Origin: Roseovarius spongiae | GTDB lineage: Bacteria; Pseudomonadota; Alphaproteobacteria; Rhodobacterales; Rhodobacteraceae | Length of the DNA: 64,000 bases | NCBI RefSeq assembly: GCF_003651245.1 | Contig: NZ_RAPE01000001.1 | Coordinates: 1-64,000 of the forward strand | Direction of reading: 5' to 3' | Shown: piece after piece, positions 38,570-46,794 of the stretch | Position numbering within the stretch: the stretch's first letter is position 1 | Layout: each line of letters begins with the position of its first letter | Translations under genes and position numbers: made by a program | Notes under the pieces: model-generated | The model's database searches: none | What the model was told of the DNA's origin: nothing | What the model saw: only the letters and a program-made list of their open reading frames with translations

Positions 38570-38594
38570 CCGAGTATTCGGGGAACATTGAACG
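38570..38594 (+). other. GAGTATTT-family intergenic motif, copy 2
   Basis: CCGAGTATT-CG-GGGAACATTGAACG fills most of the 40-base gap between the convergent EamA and Sua5-type genes and touches the stop codon of the latter. It matches copy 1 (32699-32723, minus strand) at 23 of 25 positions. Confidence 0.6.
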
Positions 38595-39551
38595 TCAGGG
38601 ATCGCGCGGCGCGGCGGCGCGGCGCAGGCGGTCGTTGATGGCGCGCCCGAGGCCGGTTTCGGGGATCGGGGCGACGGCGATGCCGCGCGCGCCTTCGGCG
38701 TCGAGGCGGTGGAGCATGGCGAAGAGGTTGGCGGCGGCCTCGGTCAGATCGCCGGTGGGCGAGAGGTTGCGATCGGCCTCCATGCGCCCGAAGCCGAGCA
38801 GCGTCTCGCCGGGTTCGGCCGCGTCCGCGTTCAGCCGCACGCCCGCGCGCGGCGCGTAATGCGAGGCGAGCTGCCCCGGCGCGGTGATGGCGGCGTTGGC
38901 GGCGGCGCGCGGCAACGCGTGGCCCAGCGCCGCCTCGAGCGCCTCTGCGGGCAGGCCGCCGGGGCGCAGCAGGGTGGGGGCGCCGGTCAGGCCGAGGATG
39001 GTGGATTCGACGCCCACCGGGCAGGGCCCGCCGTCGAGGATGGCGTCGATGCGCCCGCCGAGACCCGCGGCCACATGCGCCGCGCGGGTCGGGCTGATTC
39101 GCCCCGAGCGGTTGGCCGAGGGCGCGGCGACGGGCCGGTCGAGCGCGCGCAACAGCGCCTGCGCGACCGGGTGGTCGGGCGCGCGCAGCGCCACGCTGTC
39201 CTGTCCGGCGCTGACCAGCGGGCTGAGCCTGTGGCCCGCGCGCAGCGGCAGCACCAGCGTCAGCGGCCCCGGCCAGAAGGCGGCCGCCAGCCGGTCGGCG
39301 GTGTCCGACCATTCGCCGAAGCGCCGGGCCATCCCTGCATCCGCCACGTGCACGATCAGGGGATTGAACGCGGGCCGGTCCTTGGCCGCGAAGATGCCCG
39401 CCACCGCGCGCCCCTGCGTCGCGTCGCCGCCGAGGCCATAGACCGTTTCGGTCGGAAAGGAGACCAGCGCGCCCTGCGCCAGCAGCGCGGCCGCGCGTTC
39501 GATCCCGGCGGCGTCGGGGGCGAGCGTTTCGGTCTGCAGGGTATCGGCCAA
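38595..39551 (-). CDS. L-threonylcarbamoyladenylate synthase (Sua5 type)
   Basis: Makes threonylcarbamoyl-AMP from threonine, bicarbonate and ATP for the t6A37 modification of tRNAs. 318 residues with the YrdC domain (GALVSFPTETVYGLGGDA, FAAKDRPAFNPLIVHV, GPLTLVLP, APSANRSGRISPT, VESTILGL) followed by the extra C-terminal Sua5 domain (ASHYAPRAGVRLNAD...). The two-domain architecture favours Sua5/TsaC2 over the short TsaC. The start is a TTG at 39551 with GAGGA about ten bases before it; no in-frame ATG or GTG lies nearby. Confidence 0.92.
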   Translation of the reverse strand: MADTLQTETLAPDAAGIERAAALLAQGALVSFPTETVYGLGGDATQGRAVAGIFAAKDRPAFNPLIVHVADAGMARRFGEWSDTADRLAAAFWPGPLTLVLPLRAGHRLSPLVSAGQDSVALRAPDHPVAQALLRALDRPVAAPSANRSGRISPTRAAHVAAGLGGRIDAILDGGPCPVGVESTILGLTGAPTLLRPGGLPAEALEAALGHALPRAAANAAITAPGQLASHYAPRAGVRLNADAAEPGETLLGFGRMEADRNLSPTGDLTEAAANLFAMLHRLDAEGARGIAVAPIPETGLGRAINDRLRRAAAPRDP

Positions 39552-39680
39552 GGGCGGGTGATCCTCTGACGCCGCGTTCTGCTTGATGGCGTCGCGCGGC
39601 GCGATAGGTTACGAAGACTTCGATGCGTCAGTAGCGCGCGCGCCCGGCAAAGCCAAGGCCGCGCGGCCAAGGAGACCCGG

Positions 39681-41399
39681 ATGCCCTATCGCGCCCCGCT
39701 GGACGAATACCGCCTGCTTCTCGATCACGTGGTCGGCTTTGACCGGGTCGCGGCGACCGATCGCTTCGCGGAGGCGACGCCGGACGTGACCGCCGCGATC
39801 CTCAGCGAGGCGGGGCGCATGTGCGAGGACGTGCTCGCCCCGCTGCAACGCGCGGGCGATCTGCATCCAGCAAAGCTCGAGAACGGGATCGTGCGCACCA
39901 GCCCGGGTTTCGCCGAAGGCTACAAGGCCATCGCCGAGGGCGGCTGGGTGTCGATCAGCGCCCCGCCCGAGCATGGCGGCATGGGCCTGCCTATGACGCT
40001 CACCACCGCCGTCAACGAGATGATGAGCGCCGCCTGCCTGTCGCTGCAACTGAACCCGCTGATGACGCAGGGCCAGATCGAGGCGCTCGATCATCACGCC
40101 AGCGACGCGTTGAAGGCGATCTACCTGCCGAAACTGGTGAGCGGCGAATGGTCCGGCACCATGAACCTGACCGAATCGCAGGCCGGCAGCGATGTCGGCG
40201 CGCTGCGCACGCGGGCCGAACCGATCGGCGACGGCGCCTACGCGATCACCGGGCAGAAGATCTATATCAGCTGGGGCGACAACGACTTTACCGCGAATGT
40301 CTGCCACCTCGTTCTTGCGCGGCTGCCCGACGGCAAGCCGGGGACCAAGGGGATCAGCCTGTTTCTCGTGCCGAAGTTCATCCCCGACGCGGATGGCGAA
40401 CCCGGCGAGCGCAACGCGCTGAGCGTGGTCAGCCTCGAGCACAAGATGGGCCTGCACGGCAGCCCCACGGCGGTGATGCAGTATGACGGCGCGACCGGCT
40501 GGCTGGTGGGCGAAGAGCATGACGGGATGCGCGCGATGTTCACCATGATGAACAACGCCCGCCTTGGCGTCGGCGGCGAGGGGATCGGCGCGGCGGAAGG
40601 CGCCTACCAGCACGCGCTGGCCCATGCGCGCGAGCGGGTGCAGGGGCGCAGCCCGGTGGAGGGCGGGACCGGGACGATCATAGATCACGCCGACGTGCGC
40701 CGGATGCTGCTGGAGATGAAGGCCGAGATCTTCGCCGCGCGCGCCATCGCGCTGGCCTGCGCCGTGGCCATCGACATGCAGACCGCCACCGATGACGCGG
40801 CATGGGCGGCGCGGGCGGCGCTGCTTACCCCCATCGCTAAGGCGTTCGGCACGGCGACCGGCATGTCGGTCGCCGAGACCGGCATACAGGTGCATGGCGG
40901 CATGGGCTATATCGAGGAAACCGGCGCCGCGCAGTTCTACCGCGACGTGCGGGTCACGGCGATCTACGAGGGCGCCAACGGCATCCAGGCGATGGACCTG
41001 GTCGGGCGCAAGATGATGGACGGGGGCGATGCGGCGCTTGCCCTGCTCGATGAACTGGAGGCGCGCGGCAGGGACGCGCGAGGGGCGCTGGCCGATCTGG
41101 CCGAACCGGTGCTGGCCGCGTCAAGCGCGCTGCGCGAAGGCGTCGAATGGCTGGCGGGGCAGACGGAGATGAACGCGCGTTTCGCGGGCGCCGCGCCGTT
41201 CCTGCGCGCCTTTGCGCGGGTGCTGGGCGGGCATTACCACCTGGCCGCCGCGATGGCGTGCGGCGAGGGCAGCGCGCAGGCGGCGCTGGCGCGGGTCTAC
41301 ATCATGCGGATGCTGCCCGAACACGCCGCGCTGCTGGCGGCGGCGCGGCAGGGCGCGGCGGATCTCTACGCGCTAGACGTCGAGGACATGGCGCGATGA
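39681..41399 (+). CDS. acyl-CoA dehydrogenase (long form with C-terminal extension)
   Basis: A 572-residue FAD-dependent acyl-CoA dehydrogenase of the long type that carries an extra N-terminal segment and a C-terminal dehydrogenase-associated domain, the group that includes DmdC (3-methylmercaptopropionyl-CoA dehydrogenase) and AidB-like fatty acid enzymes. Seen: WVSISAPPEHGGMGLPMTL, MNLTESQAGSDVGALRTRAEP (FAD/substrate), YISWGDNDF, HKMGLHGSPTAVMQYDGA, and ETGIQVHGGMGYIEE with the usual C-terminal QxxGGxGY-like helix. The substrate is not determined by sequence. Its stop overlaps the start of a metallo-hydrolase gene (ATGA), so both probably act in one acyl-CoA degradation route. Confidence 0.88.
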   Translation: MPYRAPLDEYRLLLDHVVGFDRVAATDRFAEATPDVTAAILSEAGRMCEDVLAPLQRAGDLHPAKLENGIVRTSPGFAEGYKAIAEGGWVSISAPPEHGGMGLPMTLTTAVNEMMSAACLSLQLNPLMTQGQIEALDHHASDALKAIYLPKLVSGEWSGTMNLTESQAGSDVGALRTRAEPIGDGAYAITGQKIYISWGDNDFTANVCHLVLARLPDGKPGTKGISLFLVPKFIPDADGEPGERNALSVVSLEHKMGLHGSPTAVMQYDGATGWLVGEEHDGMRAMFTMMNNARLGVGGEGIGAAEGAYQHALAHARERVQGRSPVEGGTGTIIDHADVRRMLLEMKAEIFAARAIALACAVAIDMQTATDDAAWAARAALLTPIAKAFGTATGMSVAETGIQVHGGMGYIEETGAAQFYRDVRVTAIYEGANGIQAMDLVGRKMMDGGDAALALLDELEARGRDARGALADLAEPVLAASSALREGVEWLAGQTEMNARFAGAAPFLRAFARVLGGHYHLAAAMACGEGSAQAALARVYIMRMLPEHAALLAAARQGAADLYALDVEDMAR

Positions 41400-42442
41400 A
41401 CGACGCCGCCCATACCGGCCTGCGCTATCCCTGGCCCGAACCGCCCGCGGAGGGCGAGGCGTGCGAGGTCGCGCCCGGCGTGCTCTGGCTGCGGCTGCCG
41501 CTGCCGATGGCGCTCGATCACGTCAACGTCTATGCGCTCGACGAGGGCGACGGCTGGACGGTCGTGGATACGGGGGTGAAATCGCGCCGCGCCGTCGCGC
41601 TGTGGGAGCGGTTGCTGGCCGGGCCGTTGCAGGGACGCCCGGTAAAGCGCGTGGTGCTGACGCATCACCATCCCGATCATATCGGCATGGCCGGCTGGCT
41701 GATGGAGCGTTTCGACGCGGAGCTGGTCGCGACGCGCACCGCCTGGCTGATGGCGCGGATGCTGATCCTCGACGTGGAGGAGCGCCCGACGCCGCAGGCG
41801 CTCGCCTTCTGGCGGGCGGCGGGGATGGATGCGGAGACTTTCGCCCGGCGCAAGGACGAGCGGCCCTTCAACTTCGCCGACATCTGCGCGCCGCTGCCGG
41901 TGGGCTACACGAGGCTGCGCGAGGGCGACGCGTTCGCCGCGGCGGGGCGGACATGGGACGTGCGCGTGGGCAATGGCCATGCGCCCGAGCACCTGACGCT
42001 CTGGAGTCGCGACGACGGGCTGGTGATCGCGGGCGACCAGATCATCGCCTCGATCAGCCCCAATATCGGCGTCTACCCGACCGAGCCCGAGGCCGACCCA
42101 CTGGCCGGATGGCTCGACTCCTGCGCACGGTTCCGCGCGCTGGCGCGGTCCGATCACGTCGTGCTGTCGGGGCACAAGCTGCCCTTTACCGGGCTGGCGC
42201 TGCGGATGCGCCAACTGATCGACAACCACCACGGCGCGCTGGCGCGGCTGATGGAGCGTCTCGGCGAACCGCGCACGGCAGCGGAGTGTTTCCCGCCGCT
42301 CTTCAAGCGCCGGATCGATCAGGGGACATACGGGCTCGCGCTGGTGGAGGCGGTTGCACATCTCAACCATCTGCATCAGGCTGGGCGCATCGAGCGCAGC
42401 GCGCGGGCGGACGGCGCGTGGCTCTGGCGGCGCAGGGAGTGA
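41396..42442 (+). CDS. metallo-beta-lactamase fold hydrolase
   Basis: A 348-residue metallo-hydrolase. The metal-binding motif HHHPDHIG (about residues 90-97) is the canonical HxHxDH, with further ligands likely in GNGHAPEH (near 196) and the GDQIIAS aspartate and SGHKLPF histidine downstream. The first part VLWLRLPLPMALDHVNVYALDEGDGWTVVDTG is typical of glyoxalase-II-like members. The C-terminal 90 residues form an additional helical domain. It is translationally coupled to the acyl-CoA dehydrogenase. A thioesterase or similar acyl-CoA/glutathione-ester hydrolase is plausible, but the substrate is unknown. Confidence 0.87.
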   Translation: MNDAAHTGLRYPWPEPPAEGEACEVAPGVLWLRLPLPMALDHVNVYALDEGDGWTVVDTGVKSRRAVALWERLLAGPLQGRPVKRVVLTHHHPDHIGMAGWLMERFDAELVATRTAWLMARMLILDVEERPTPQALAFWRAAGMDAETFARRKDERPFNFADICAPLPVGYTRLREGDAFAAAGRTWDVRVGNGHAPEHLTLWSRDDGLVIAGDQIIASISPNIGVYPTEPEADPLAGWLDSCARFRALARSDHVVLSGHKLPFTGLALRMRQLIDNHHGALARLMERLGEPRTAAECFPPLFKRRIDQGTYGLALVEAVAHLNHLHQAGRIERSARADGAWLWRRRE

Positions 42443-42445
42443 GCG

Positions 42446-42901
42446 ATGGACGACGAGATCAGGACCACTGCCGAGGCGCAGGAGAACGCCGCGCTGCCGC
42501 GCTGCCACGAGGTTCACGCCGACCCGGACACACCCCACGCGGACAGCGGCGCGCCCGCCGCGCTGACGCGCGAGCCGGTCGAGAAGAAGAGCCCGGCGCA
42601 ATGGGCCTACGAGCGGCTGATCCTCTATATCCGCAACTTCGAGAAGACGTTGGACAACGAACACGAGGTCGCCATGGGGTTCACCGGCGGCGACGCGGGC
42701 GTTCTGCGCATCGAAGGCATGGGGTATTTCGACCCGGACATCGTGACCTTCTACGGCAGCGATCCGGCGGGCGGCAAGACGCAGCTGGTGCAGCATGTCA
42801 CGCAGCTGAGCGTGCTGCTGCGCGCCGTGCCCAAGCCCGAGCCCGAGGCTGCGCCGACGCGGATCGGTTTCCGGCTCGCCGCGGACCTCGACAGGGGCTG
42901 A
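42446..42901 (+). CDS. DUF6173-like hypothetical protein
   Basis: A 151-residue protein that I believe belongs to DUF6173, seen in Rhodobacterales. The first 45 residues are polar and probably disordered. The conserved core begins at SPAQWAYERLILYIRNFEKTLDNEHEVAMGFTGGDAGVLRIEGMGYFDPDIVTFYG and ends with TRIGFRLAADL. No signal peptide, membrane segment or catalytic motif is visible. It starts three bases after the metallo-hydrolase stop and so shares the acyl-CoA dehydrogenase transcript. Function unknown. Confidence 0.75.
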   Translation: MDDEIRTTAEAQENAALPRCHEVHADPDTPHADSGAPAALTREPVEKKSPAQWAYERLILYIRNFEKTLDNEHEVAMGFTGGDAGVLRIEGMGYFDPDIVTFYGSDPAGGKTQLVQHVTQLSVLLRAVPKPEPEAAPTRIGFRLAADLDRG

Positions 42902-42982
42902 ACGCCCGGCCCTTTGGGCGTGACAGCCTTTCGCAAATCGGCTAAGCGGGTCGGGAAAACCGCGGCATGGCGACCATGCCGC
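42902..42982. other. two hairpins between DUF6173 and the cox subunit IV gene
   Basis: A six-base-pair hairpin (ACGCCC 42902-42907 / GGGCGT 42916-42921) directly after the stop codon may act as a weak terminator. A perfect nine-base-pair hairpin (GCGGCATGG 42962-42970 / CCATGCCGC 42974-42982) lies about 31 bases before the next start codon and could affect its expression. Confidence 0.35.
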
Positions 42983-43013
42983 CACCGGATCGGGACAGGA
43001 GGGAATCGGAGAC

Positions 43014-43148
43014 ATGGCTGAGCATGAACACGGCGATATGCGCATCGAGGATCACGAAAAGACGTTCGACGGCTTCCTTGCCTGGATGATCCGGGGGGCG
43101 ATCGTGTCGATCGTGGCGCTGATCTTCCTTGCGATCTTCAACAGCTGA
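43014..43148 (+). CDS. aa3-type cytochrome c oxidase subunit IV
   Basis: A 44-residue gene, found by reading the DNA: MAEHEHGDMRIEDHEKTFDG followed by FLAWMIRGAIVSIVALIFLAIFNS. The polar start with E/D/H residues, the H-E-K-T-F-D-G-F motif and a single membrane helix are the pattern of the bacterial aa3-type oxidase subunit IV (COX4_pro_2 family), a small subunit at the periphery of the oxidase. GGAGGG lies at about 42998-43003. No other cytochrome oxidase gene is in the window, so it is an orphan relative to the main cox operon; that isolated location is, to my recollection, usual in this order. Confidence 0.88.
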   Translation: MAEHEHGDMRIEDHEKTFDGFLAWMIRGAIVSIVALIFLAIFNS

Positions 43149-43188
43149 TCCGCACGCGGCCGATCCCGCCCGAGAGGAGTTTTTCCCG

Positions 43189-43794
43189 ATGCGCCTCCTG
43201 ATTCTCGCGTTCATCGCGCTTGCGACGCTGGCCGGTTGCGGCGGCGGGAAAGAGGTCTGGGCCACCAAGGAGGCGGTGGAGCGCGTCGCCTATCGCGCCG
43301 AGGGGCCGCCGCGGCTGACGCTGTTCACCATGATCAACAACAACACCGGCGCGGGCGCGCATACCTCGCTGATGATCAACGGGTCGCAGCGGGTGATCTG
43401 GGATCCGGCCGGGTCGTTTCACCATGAAACCATCCCGGAACGCAACGACCTGCTCTACGGGATCACGCCGCAGGTGGCGGATGTCTACACCCGCTATCAC
43501 GCGCGCAAGACCTATCGCGTGCGCATCCAGACGCTCGACGTGAGCCCCGAGCTCGCCGAGCGGGCGATCACGCTGGCGCGCGAGGCCGGGCCGGTGGGGC
43601 AGGCGCAATGCGCGCTGGTCACGTCGAAGATCATGGCGCAGCTCTTTCCGGGCAAGATCAGCTCGGGCTGGTTCCCCAACAAGCTCGCCGATCAGTTCGC
43701 GCGCATCCCCGGCGTCAGCGAACAGGTGCTGCACGAATACGACAGCGACGACAATTCCAAGGTGCTCGCGCAGTGGACGCCTGAACGAGGGTAA
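43189..43794 (+). CDS. hypothetical lipoprotein
   Basis: A 201-residue protein starting at the ATG at 43189 after a GAGAGGAG site. The signal peptide MRLLILAFIALATLAGCGGG has a clear lipobox (L-A-G-C, Cys17). The mature domain includes RLTLFTMINNNTGAGAHTSLMING, RVIWDPAGSFHHE, VTSKIMAQLFPGKISSGWFPNKLADQF. The H-T-S-L and G-Q-A-Q-C-A-L-V elements suggest a papain-like or permuted NlpC/P60-type fold with Cys and His, but I cannot confirm catalytic residues. It lies 40 bases after the cytochrome oxidase subunit IV gene. Confidence 0.8.
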   Translation: MRLLILAFIALATLAGCGGGKEVWATKEAVERVAYRAEGPPRLTLFTMINNNTGAGAHTSLMINGSQRVIWDPAGSFHHETIPERNDLLYGITPQVADVYTRYHARKTYRVRIQTLDVSPELAERAITLAREAGPVGQAQCALVTSKIMAQLFPGKISSGWFPNKLADQFARIPGVSEQVLHEYDSDDNSKVLAQWTPERG

Positions 43795-43855
43795 GCCCCG
43801 AAGTTGCGCGCGCCGCGCCAGCGGTTGCGCCGAGCGCGGAGCGAGACCTCCGGCG

Positions 43856-43879
43856 AGCGTATTTTCCGGCTAGAAGAAG
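43856..43879 (+). other. GAGTATTT-family intergenic motif, diverged copy 3
   Basis: AGCGTATTTTCC-GGCT-AGAAGAAG lies in the convergent gap between the lipoprotein gene and tpa. It shares GTATTTTC and the AGAnGAA end with copy 4 (48933-48955), with one extra base in the middle, and is the most diverged member. Confidence 0.4.
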
Positions 43880-43901
43880 CAGGGGGCGCAGCGCCCCGGG
43901 G

Positions 43902-43930
43902 GCATCCGCCGCGCGATTGGCGGCGGATGC
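43902..43930. terminator. bidirectional terminator hairpin between convergent genes
   Basis: A perfect 11-base-pair stem (GCATCCGCCGC 43902-43912 / GCGGCGGATGC 43920-43930) with a seven-base loop, eight bases from the tpa stop codon. A smaller GGGGCGC/GCGCCCC palindrome (43883-43897) precedes it. Neither has a T-run, but the position between convergent genes fits a terminator for both. Confidence 0.6.
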
Positions 43931-43938
43931 GGGCGGCG

Positions 43939-45339
43939 TCAGCCGAACACCTTGGTCAGCGCGTTGTCGGTCGCGGTGATGATTTCGTCGATGTCGTCCT
44001 TCGTGGCGATCAGCGCGGGCGAATAGCACAGCGTGTTGTTGAACCCCGGAAGCGAGCGGTTGGTCGCGCCGATGATGACGCCCTGCGCGTTGCAGTCGGC
44101 GACGACCGCGCCCACGGCCTTCTCCGCGACTGGTTCCTTGCTGGTCCGGTCGCTGACCAGTTCGGCGCCGAGGAACAGCCCCTTGCCGCGCACGTCGCCG
44201 ATGACCTCGTGCTTGTCCATCAGCGCGTGAAGCTGGTCGAGCATGTAGTCGCCCATCCTGGTGGTGTTTTCGAGCAGGCCCTCGCGTTCGATGATCTCCA
44301 TATTGGCGAGCGCGGCCGCCGGCCCGGCGGTGCAGCCTCCGAAGGTCGAGATGTCGCGGAAGTAGTTCATCGGGTCATCTGCGTCGTCCGAGAACATCTC
44401 GAAGACGCGCTCGTTCGTCACGCAGCAGGCGATGGCGGCGTAGCCCGAGGCGACGCCCTTGGCCATGGTCACGAAATCGGGTTCGACCCCGTAATGCTGG
44501 TAGCCGAACCAGTGGGTTCCGGTGCGCCCGACGCCGCAGACCACCTCGTCGATATGCAGCAGGATGTCGTATTTGCGGCAGATTTCCTGCACGCGGGGCC
44601 AGTAGCCTTCGGGCGGGCAGATGACGCCGCCGCCGGCGGTGACGGGTTCGAGGCAGAGCGCGCCCACGGTGTCCGGCCCCTCGGCGAGGATCACCTCCTC
44701 GATCGCGTCCGCCGCGCGCTTGCCGTATTCCTCGCCCGAGAGATCCCATTGCGCGCGGTATTCGAGGCAGTGCGGCACGCGCACGAAGCCGGGCGCGAAG
44801 GGGCCGTATTGCGCGTTGCGCTCGTCCTGGCCGCCGGCCGAGAGCGCGCCGATCGTGGTGCCGTGGTAATCGCGCTCGCGGTAGAGGATCTTGTGTTTCT
44901 TGCCGCCGTAACGCTTGTGCGCGATCTGGCGGACCATCTTGAACGCCTTTTCGTTCGCCTCCGAGCCGGAGTTGGTGAAATAGACGCGGCTCAGGCCCGG
45001 CATCTTGGAGATCAGTTTCTCCGAGAACATCGCGCCGGGGATCGACCCGGTGGAGCCGGCGAAATAGGGCAGCTGGATCAGCTGGTCGCGCACGGCGTTG
45101 GCGATTTCCTCGCGCCCGTAGCCGACGTTGACGGTCCAGACGCCGCCCGAAACCGCGTCGAGATGCTCCTTGCCCTTCTGGTCCCAGACGCGCATGCCCT
45201 TGCCTTCGACGATGATGCGCGGGTCGGCCTTGGGGTCCGGGCCGGTCCAGGGGGCGTGCTGGATCAGGTGGTGCCACACATGGGCGCGGTCGGCATCGAC
45301 GACCTTCTCGATATCATTGTCCAGAAACTTGCCGTCCAT
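43939..45339 (-). CDS. tpa: taurine--pyruvate aminotransferase
   Basis: A 466-residue class III (fold-type I) PLP aminotransferase. The sequence from MDGKFLDNDIEKVVDADRAHVWHHLIQH through GKGMRVWDQKGKEHLDAVSGGVWTVNVGYG, YFTNSGSEANEKAFKM, LHIDEVVCGVGRTG (cofactor Asp) and TMAKGVASGYAAI (Schiff-base Lys) resembles the taurine:pyruvate aminotransferases of Paracoccus, Rhodobacter and Roseobacter relatives. It converts taurine plus pyruvate to sulfoacetaldehyde plus alanine in the cytoplasm. Its divergent neighbour is the taurine ABC transporter, and a TauR-type operator lies about 100-130 bases upstream, which supports the substrate. Beta-alanine or another omega-amino acid remains possible. Confidence 0.88.
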   Translation of the reverse strand: MDGKFLDNDIEKVVDADRAHVWHHLIQHAPWTGPDPKADPRIIVEGKGMRVWDQKGKEHLDAVSGGVWTVNVGYGREEIANAVRDQLIQLPYFAGSTGSIPGAMFSEKLISKMPGLSRVYFTNSGSEANEKAFKMVRQIAHKRYGGKKHKILYRERDYHGTTIGALSAGGQDERNAQYGPFAPGFVRVPHCLEYRAQWDLSGEEYGKRAADAIEEVILAEGPDTVGALCLEPVTAGGGVICPPEGYWPRVQEICRKYDILLHIDEVVCGVGRTGTHWFGYQHYGVEPDFVTMAKGVASGYAAIACCVTNERVFEMFSDDADDPMNYFRDISTFGGCTAGPAAALANMEIIEREGLLENTTRMGDYMLDQLHALMDKHEVIGDVRGKGLFLGAELVSDRTSKEPVAEKAVGAVVADCNAQGVIIGATNRSLPGFNNTLCYSPALIATKDDIDEIITATDNALTKVFG

Positions 45340-45703
45340 GACTTATCCTCCATCAGACAGGGCGCCGGGCGCAGAGTCGGGCCGGGCGGGTGTTCTTTCG
45401 CATTTCATCATACCACCTTTGACCGGTCCGGAGCGATAGCGCCAGATCAAAGCAAGATTAGGTCCAGATTGAGCGGTGCACAGCGCCATGCACATGCATT
45501 TCAAGAAATTTCTTTTCCGAAAATCCGAAAAGGCCGGCGGGCGCGGCACAAAAACATTGATCGGTCAGGCGTTTTCCGGTCCGATGGGCGCTCAAGACGT
45601 CGCCGGATCACAGGTCCGGTGACGAATTCGCGAGAATCACCGCGCAAGACGGGGGGTCTCGGGCTTGCTTGCCAAGCGCACACACCAACGGGAGAAACAA
45701 ACA
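45340..45703. other. divergent tpa/tauA control region
   Basis: A 364-base gene-free, relatively AT-rich gap. It holds the TauR-type direct repeat (45436-45467) on the tpa side, a palindrome AAGAAATTTCTT at 45503-45514, and the tauA ribosome binding site (GGAG near 45691). No open frame in it looks coding. Confidence 0.6.
45436..45467 (-). promoter_or_regulatory. TauR-type direct-repeat operator
   Basis: On the minus strand the sequence reads CTGGACCTAA (45467-45458), a 12-base spacer, then CTGGCGCTAT (45445-45436). CTGGACYTAA direct repeats are, as I recall, the described binding site of TauR, a MocR-type activator of taurine genes in Rhodobacter capsulatus. The first half-site is an exact match; the second keeps CTGG--CT-A. 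Half-sites are 22 bases apart, about two helical turns. The site is 97-128 bases upstream of the tpa ATG, suitable for activation. Confidence 0.65.
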
Positions 45704-46705
45704 ATGACATTCAAATCCAGGCTACTGTCCGCTGCCGCCGGCGCCGCCGCCCTCGTCGGGGCCGGCGGTGCGTATGCGGAGGACATCACGGTCGGCTATT
45801 TCCTCGAATGGCCGATGCCGTTCCAGTACGCCAAGGCGACCGGCATGTATGACGAGGCGCTCGACGCCACCGTGACGTGGCGCGCGTTCGGGGCCGGAAC
45901 GGAAATGTCCGCCGCGATGGCGTCGGGCGACGTGCAGATCTCGGTCAGCCAGGGCGTGCCGCCCTTCGTCGTCGCCGCCTCCAGCGGCCAGGACATCCAG
46001 ATCGTCGACGTCGCCGTCAGCTATTCGGACAACGACAATTGCGTCGTCGCGGAGGCGCTCGAGATCGACAAGGACAGCGCCGACGAACTGGCCGGCAAGA
46101 AGGTCGCCGTGCCGCTGGGAACGGCCGCGCATTACAATTTCCTCAAGCAGATGGAGCATTTCGGCGTCGATCCCGCCGAGATGGAAGTCGTCAACATGAA
46201 CCCGCCCGAAGGGTCCGCGGCGCTGGCGCAGGGCGCGGTCGACATGTTCTGCGGCTGGGGCGGCAGCCTGCGGCGCGCGCTCGAGCACGGCAATGTCCTC
46301 CTGACCGGGGAGGAGAAGGAGGAACTGGGCATTCTCGTCTTCGACGTGACCTCTGCCCCCGCCAGCTATGTCGCGGAGAACGCCGAGCAGCTGGCCACCT
46401 TCCTGGCGGTGACGGCCAAGGCGAACGCGATGTGGAACAGCGGCGAGCATACCGACGAGATGCTGCCCGTGATCGCCAAGGACGCGGGCATGGACCTCGA
46501 CGCGACCAAGGCGACGATCTCGACCTTCGTCTTCCCCTCGACCGAGGAGCAGCTGGGCGACAAATGGCTGGGCAGCGGCGCGCCGGCCTTCATGAAGGGT
46601 GTGGCGGACGTCTTTGTGCAGGCCGGCAGCATCGATGCCGCGCTCGACACCTACGAGGACGCGGTCAACACCGGGCCGCTGGAGGCGGCGCAATCGGAAA
46701 TGTGA
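45704..46705 (+). CDS. tauA: taurine ABC transporter substrate-binding protein
   Basis: The periplasmic binding protein of a TauABC-type importer, 333 residues. The signal peptide is MTFKSRLLSAAAGAAALVGAGGAYA, followed by EDITVGYFLEWPMPFQYAKATGMYD, the typical first strand and helix of the SsuA/TauA family; FGAGTEMSAAMASGDVQISVSQGVPPFVVAA and KKVAVPLGTAAHYNFLKQM are the domain-hinge segments. Taurine rather than an alkanesulfonate is suggested by tpa and by the TauR-type site. The ATG at 45704 follows a GGGAG site by nine bases; upstream in-frame codons do not fit the signal peptide. Confidence 0.9.
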   Translation: MTFKSRLLSAAAGAAALVGAGGAYAEDITVGYFLEWPMPFQYAKATGMYDEALDATVTWRAFGAGTEMSAAMASGDVQISVSQGVPPFVVAASSGQDIQIVDVAVSYSDNDNCVVAEALEIDKDSADELAGKKVAVPLGTAAHYNFLKQMEHFGVDPAEMEVVNMNPPEGSAALAQGAVDMFCGWGGSLRRALEHGNVLLTGEEKEELGILVFDVTSAPASYVAENAEQLATFLAVTAKANAMWNSGEHTDEMLPVIAKDAGMDLDATKATISTFVFPSTEEQLGDKWLGSGAPAFMKGVADVFVQAGSIDAALDTYEDAVNTGPLEAAQSEM

Positions 46706-46794
46706 TCGCCGCAGGTCGGCGGGGCGGGTTCGGGGCGCGTGCGCTCCGGGCCCGCGTTGCCGTGCGACAGGGCAAACACGGAAGGGGGCGATGA

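Noticed and set aside
43804..45852. 682-codon plus-strand open frame opposite tpa
   Set aside because: Shadow of tpa; it also runs across the tpa/tauA control region, and its composition is not coding-like.
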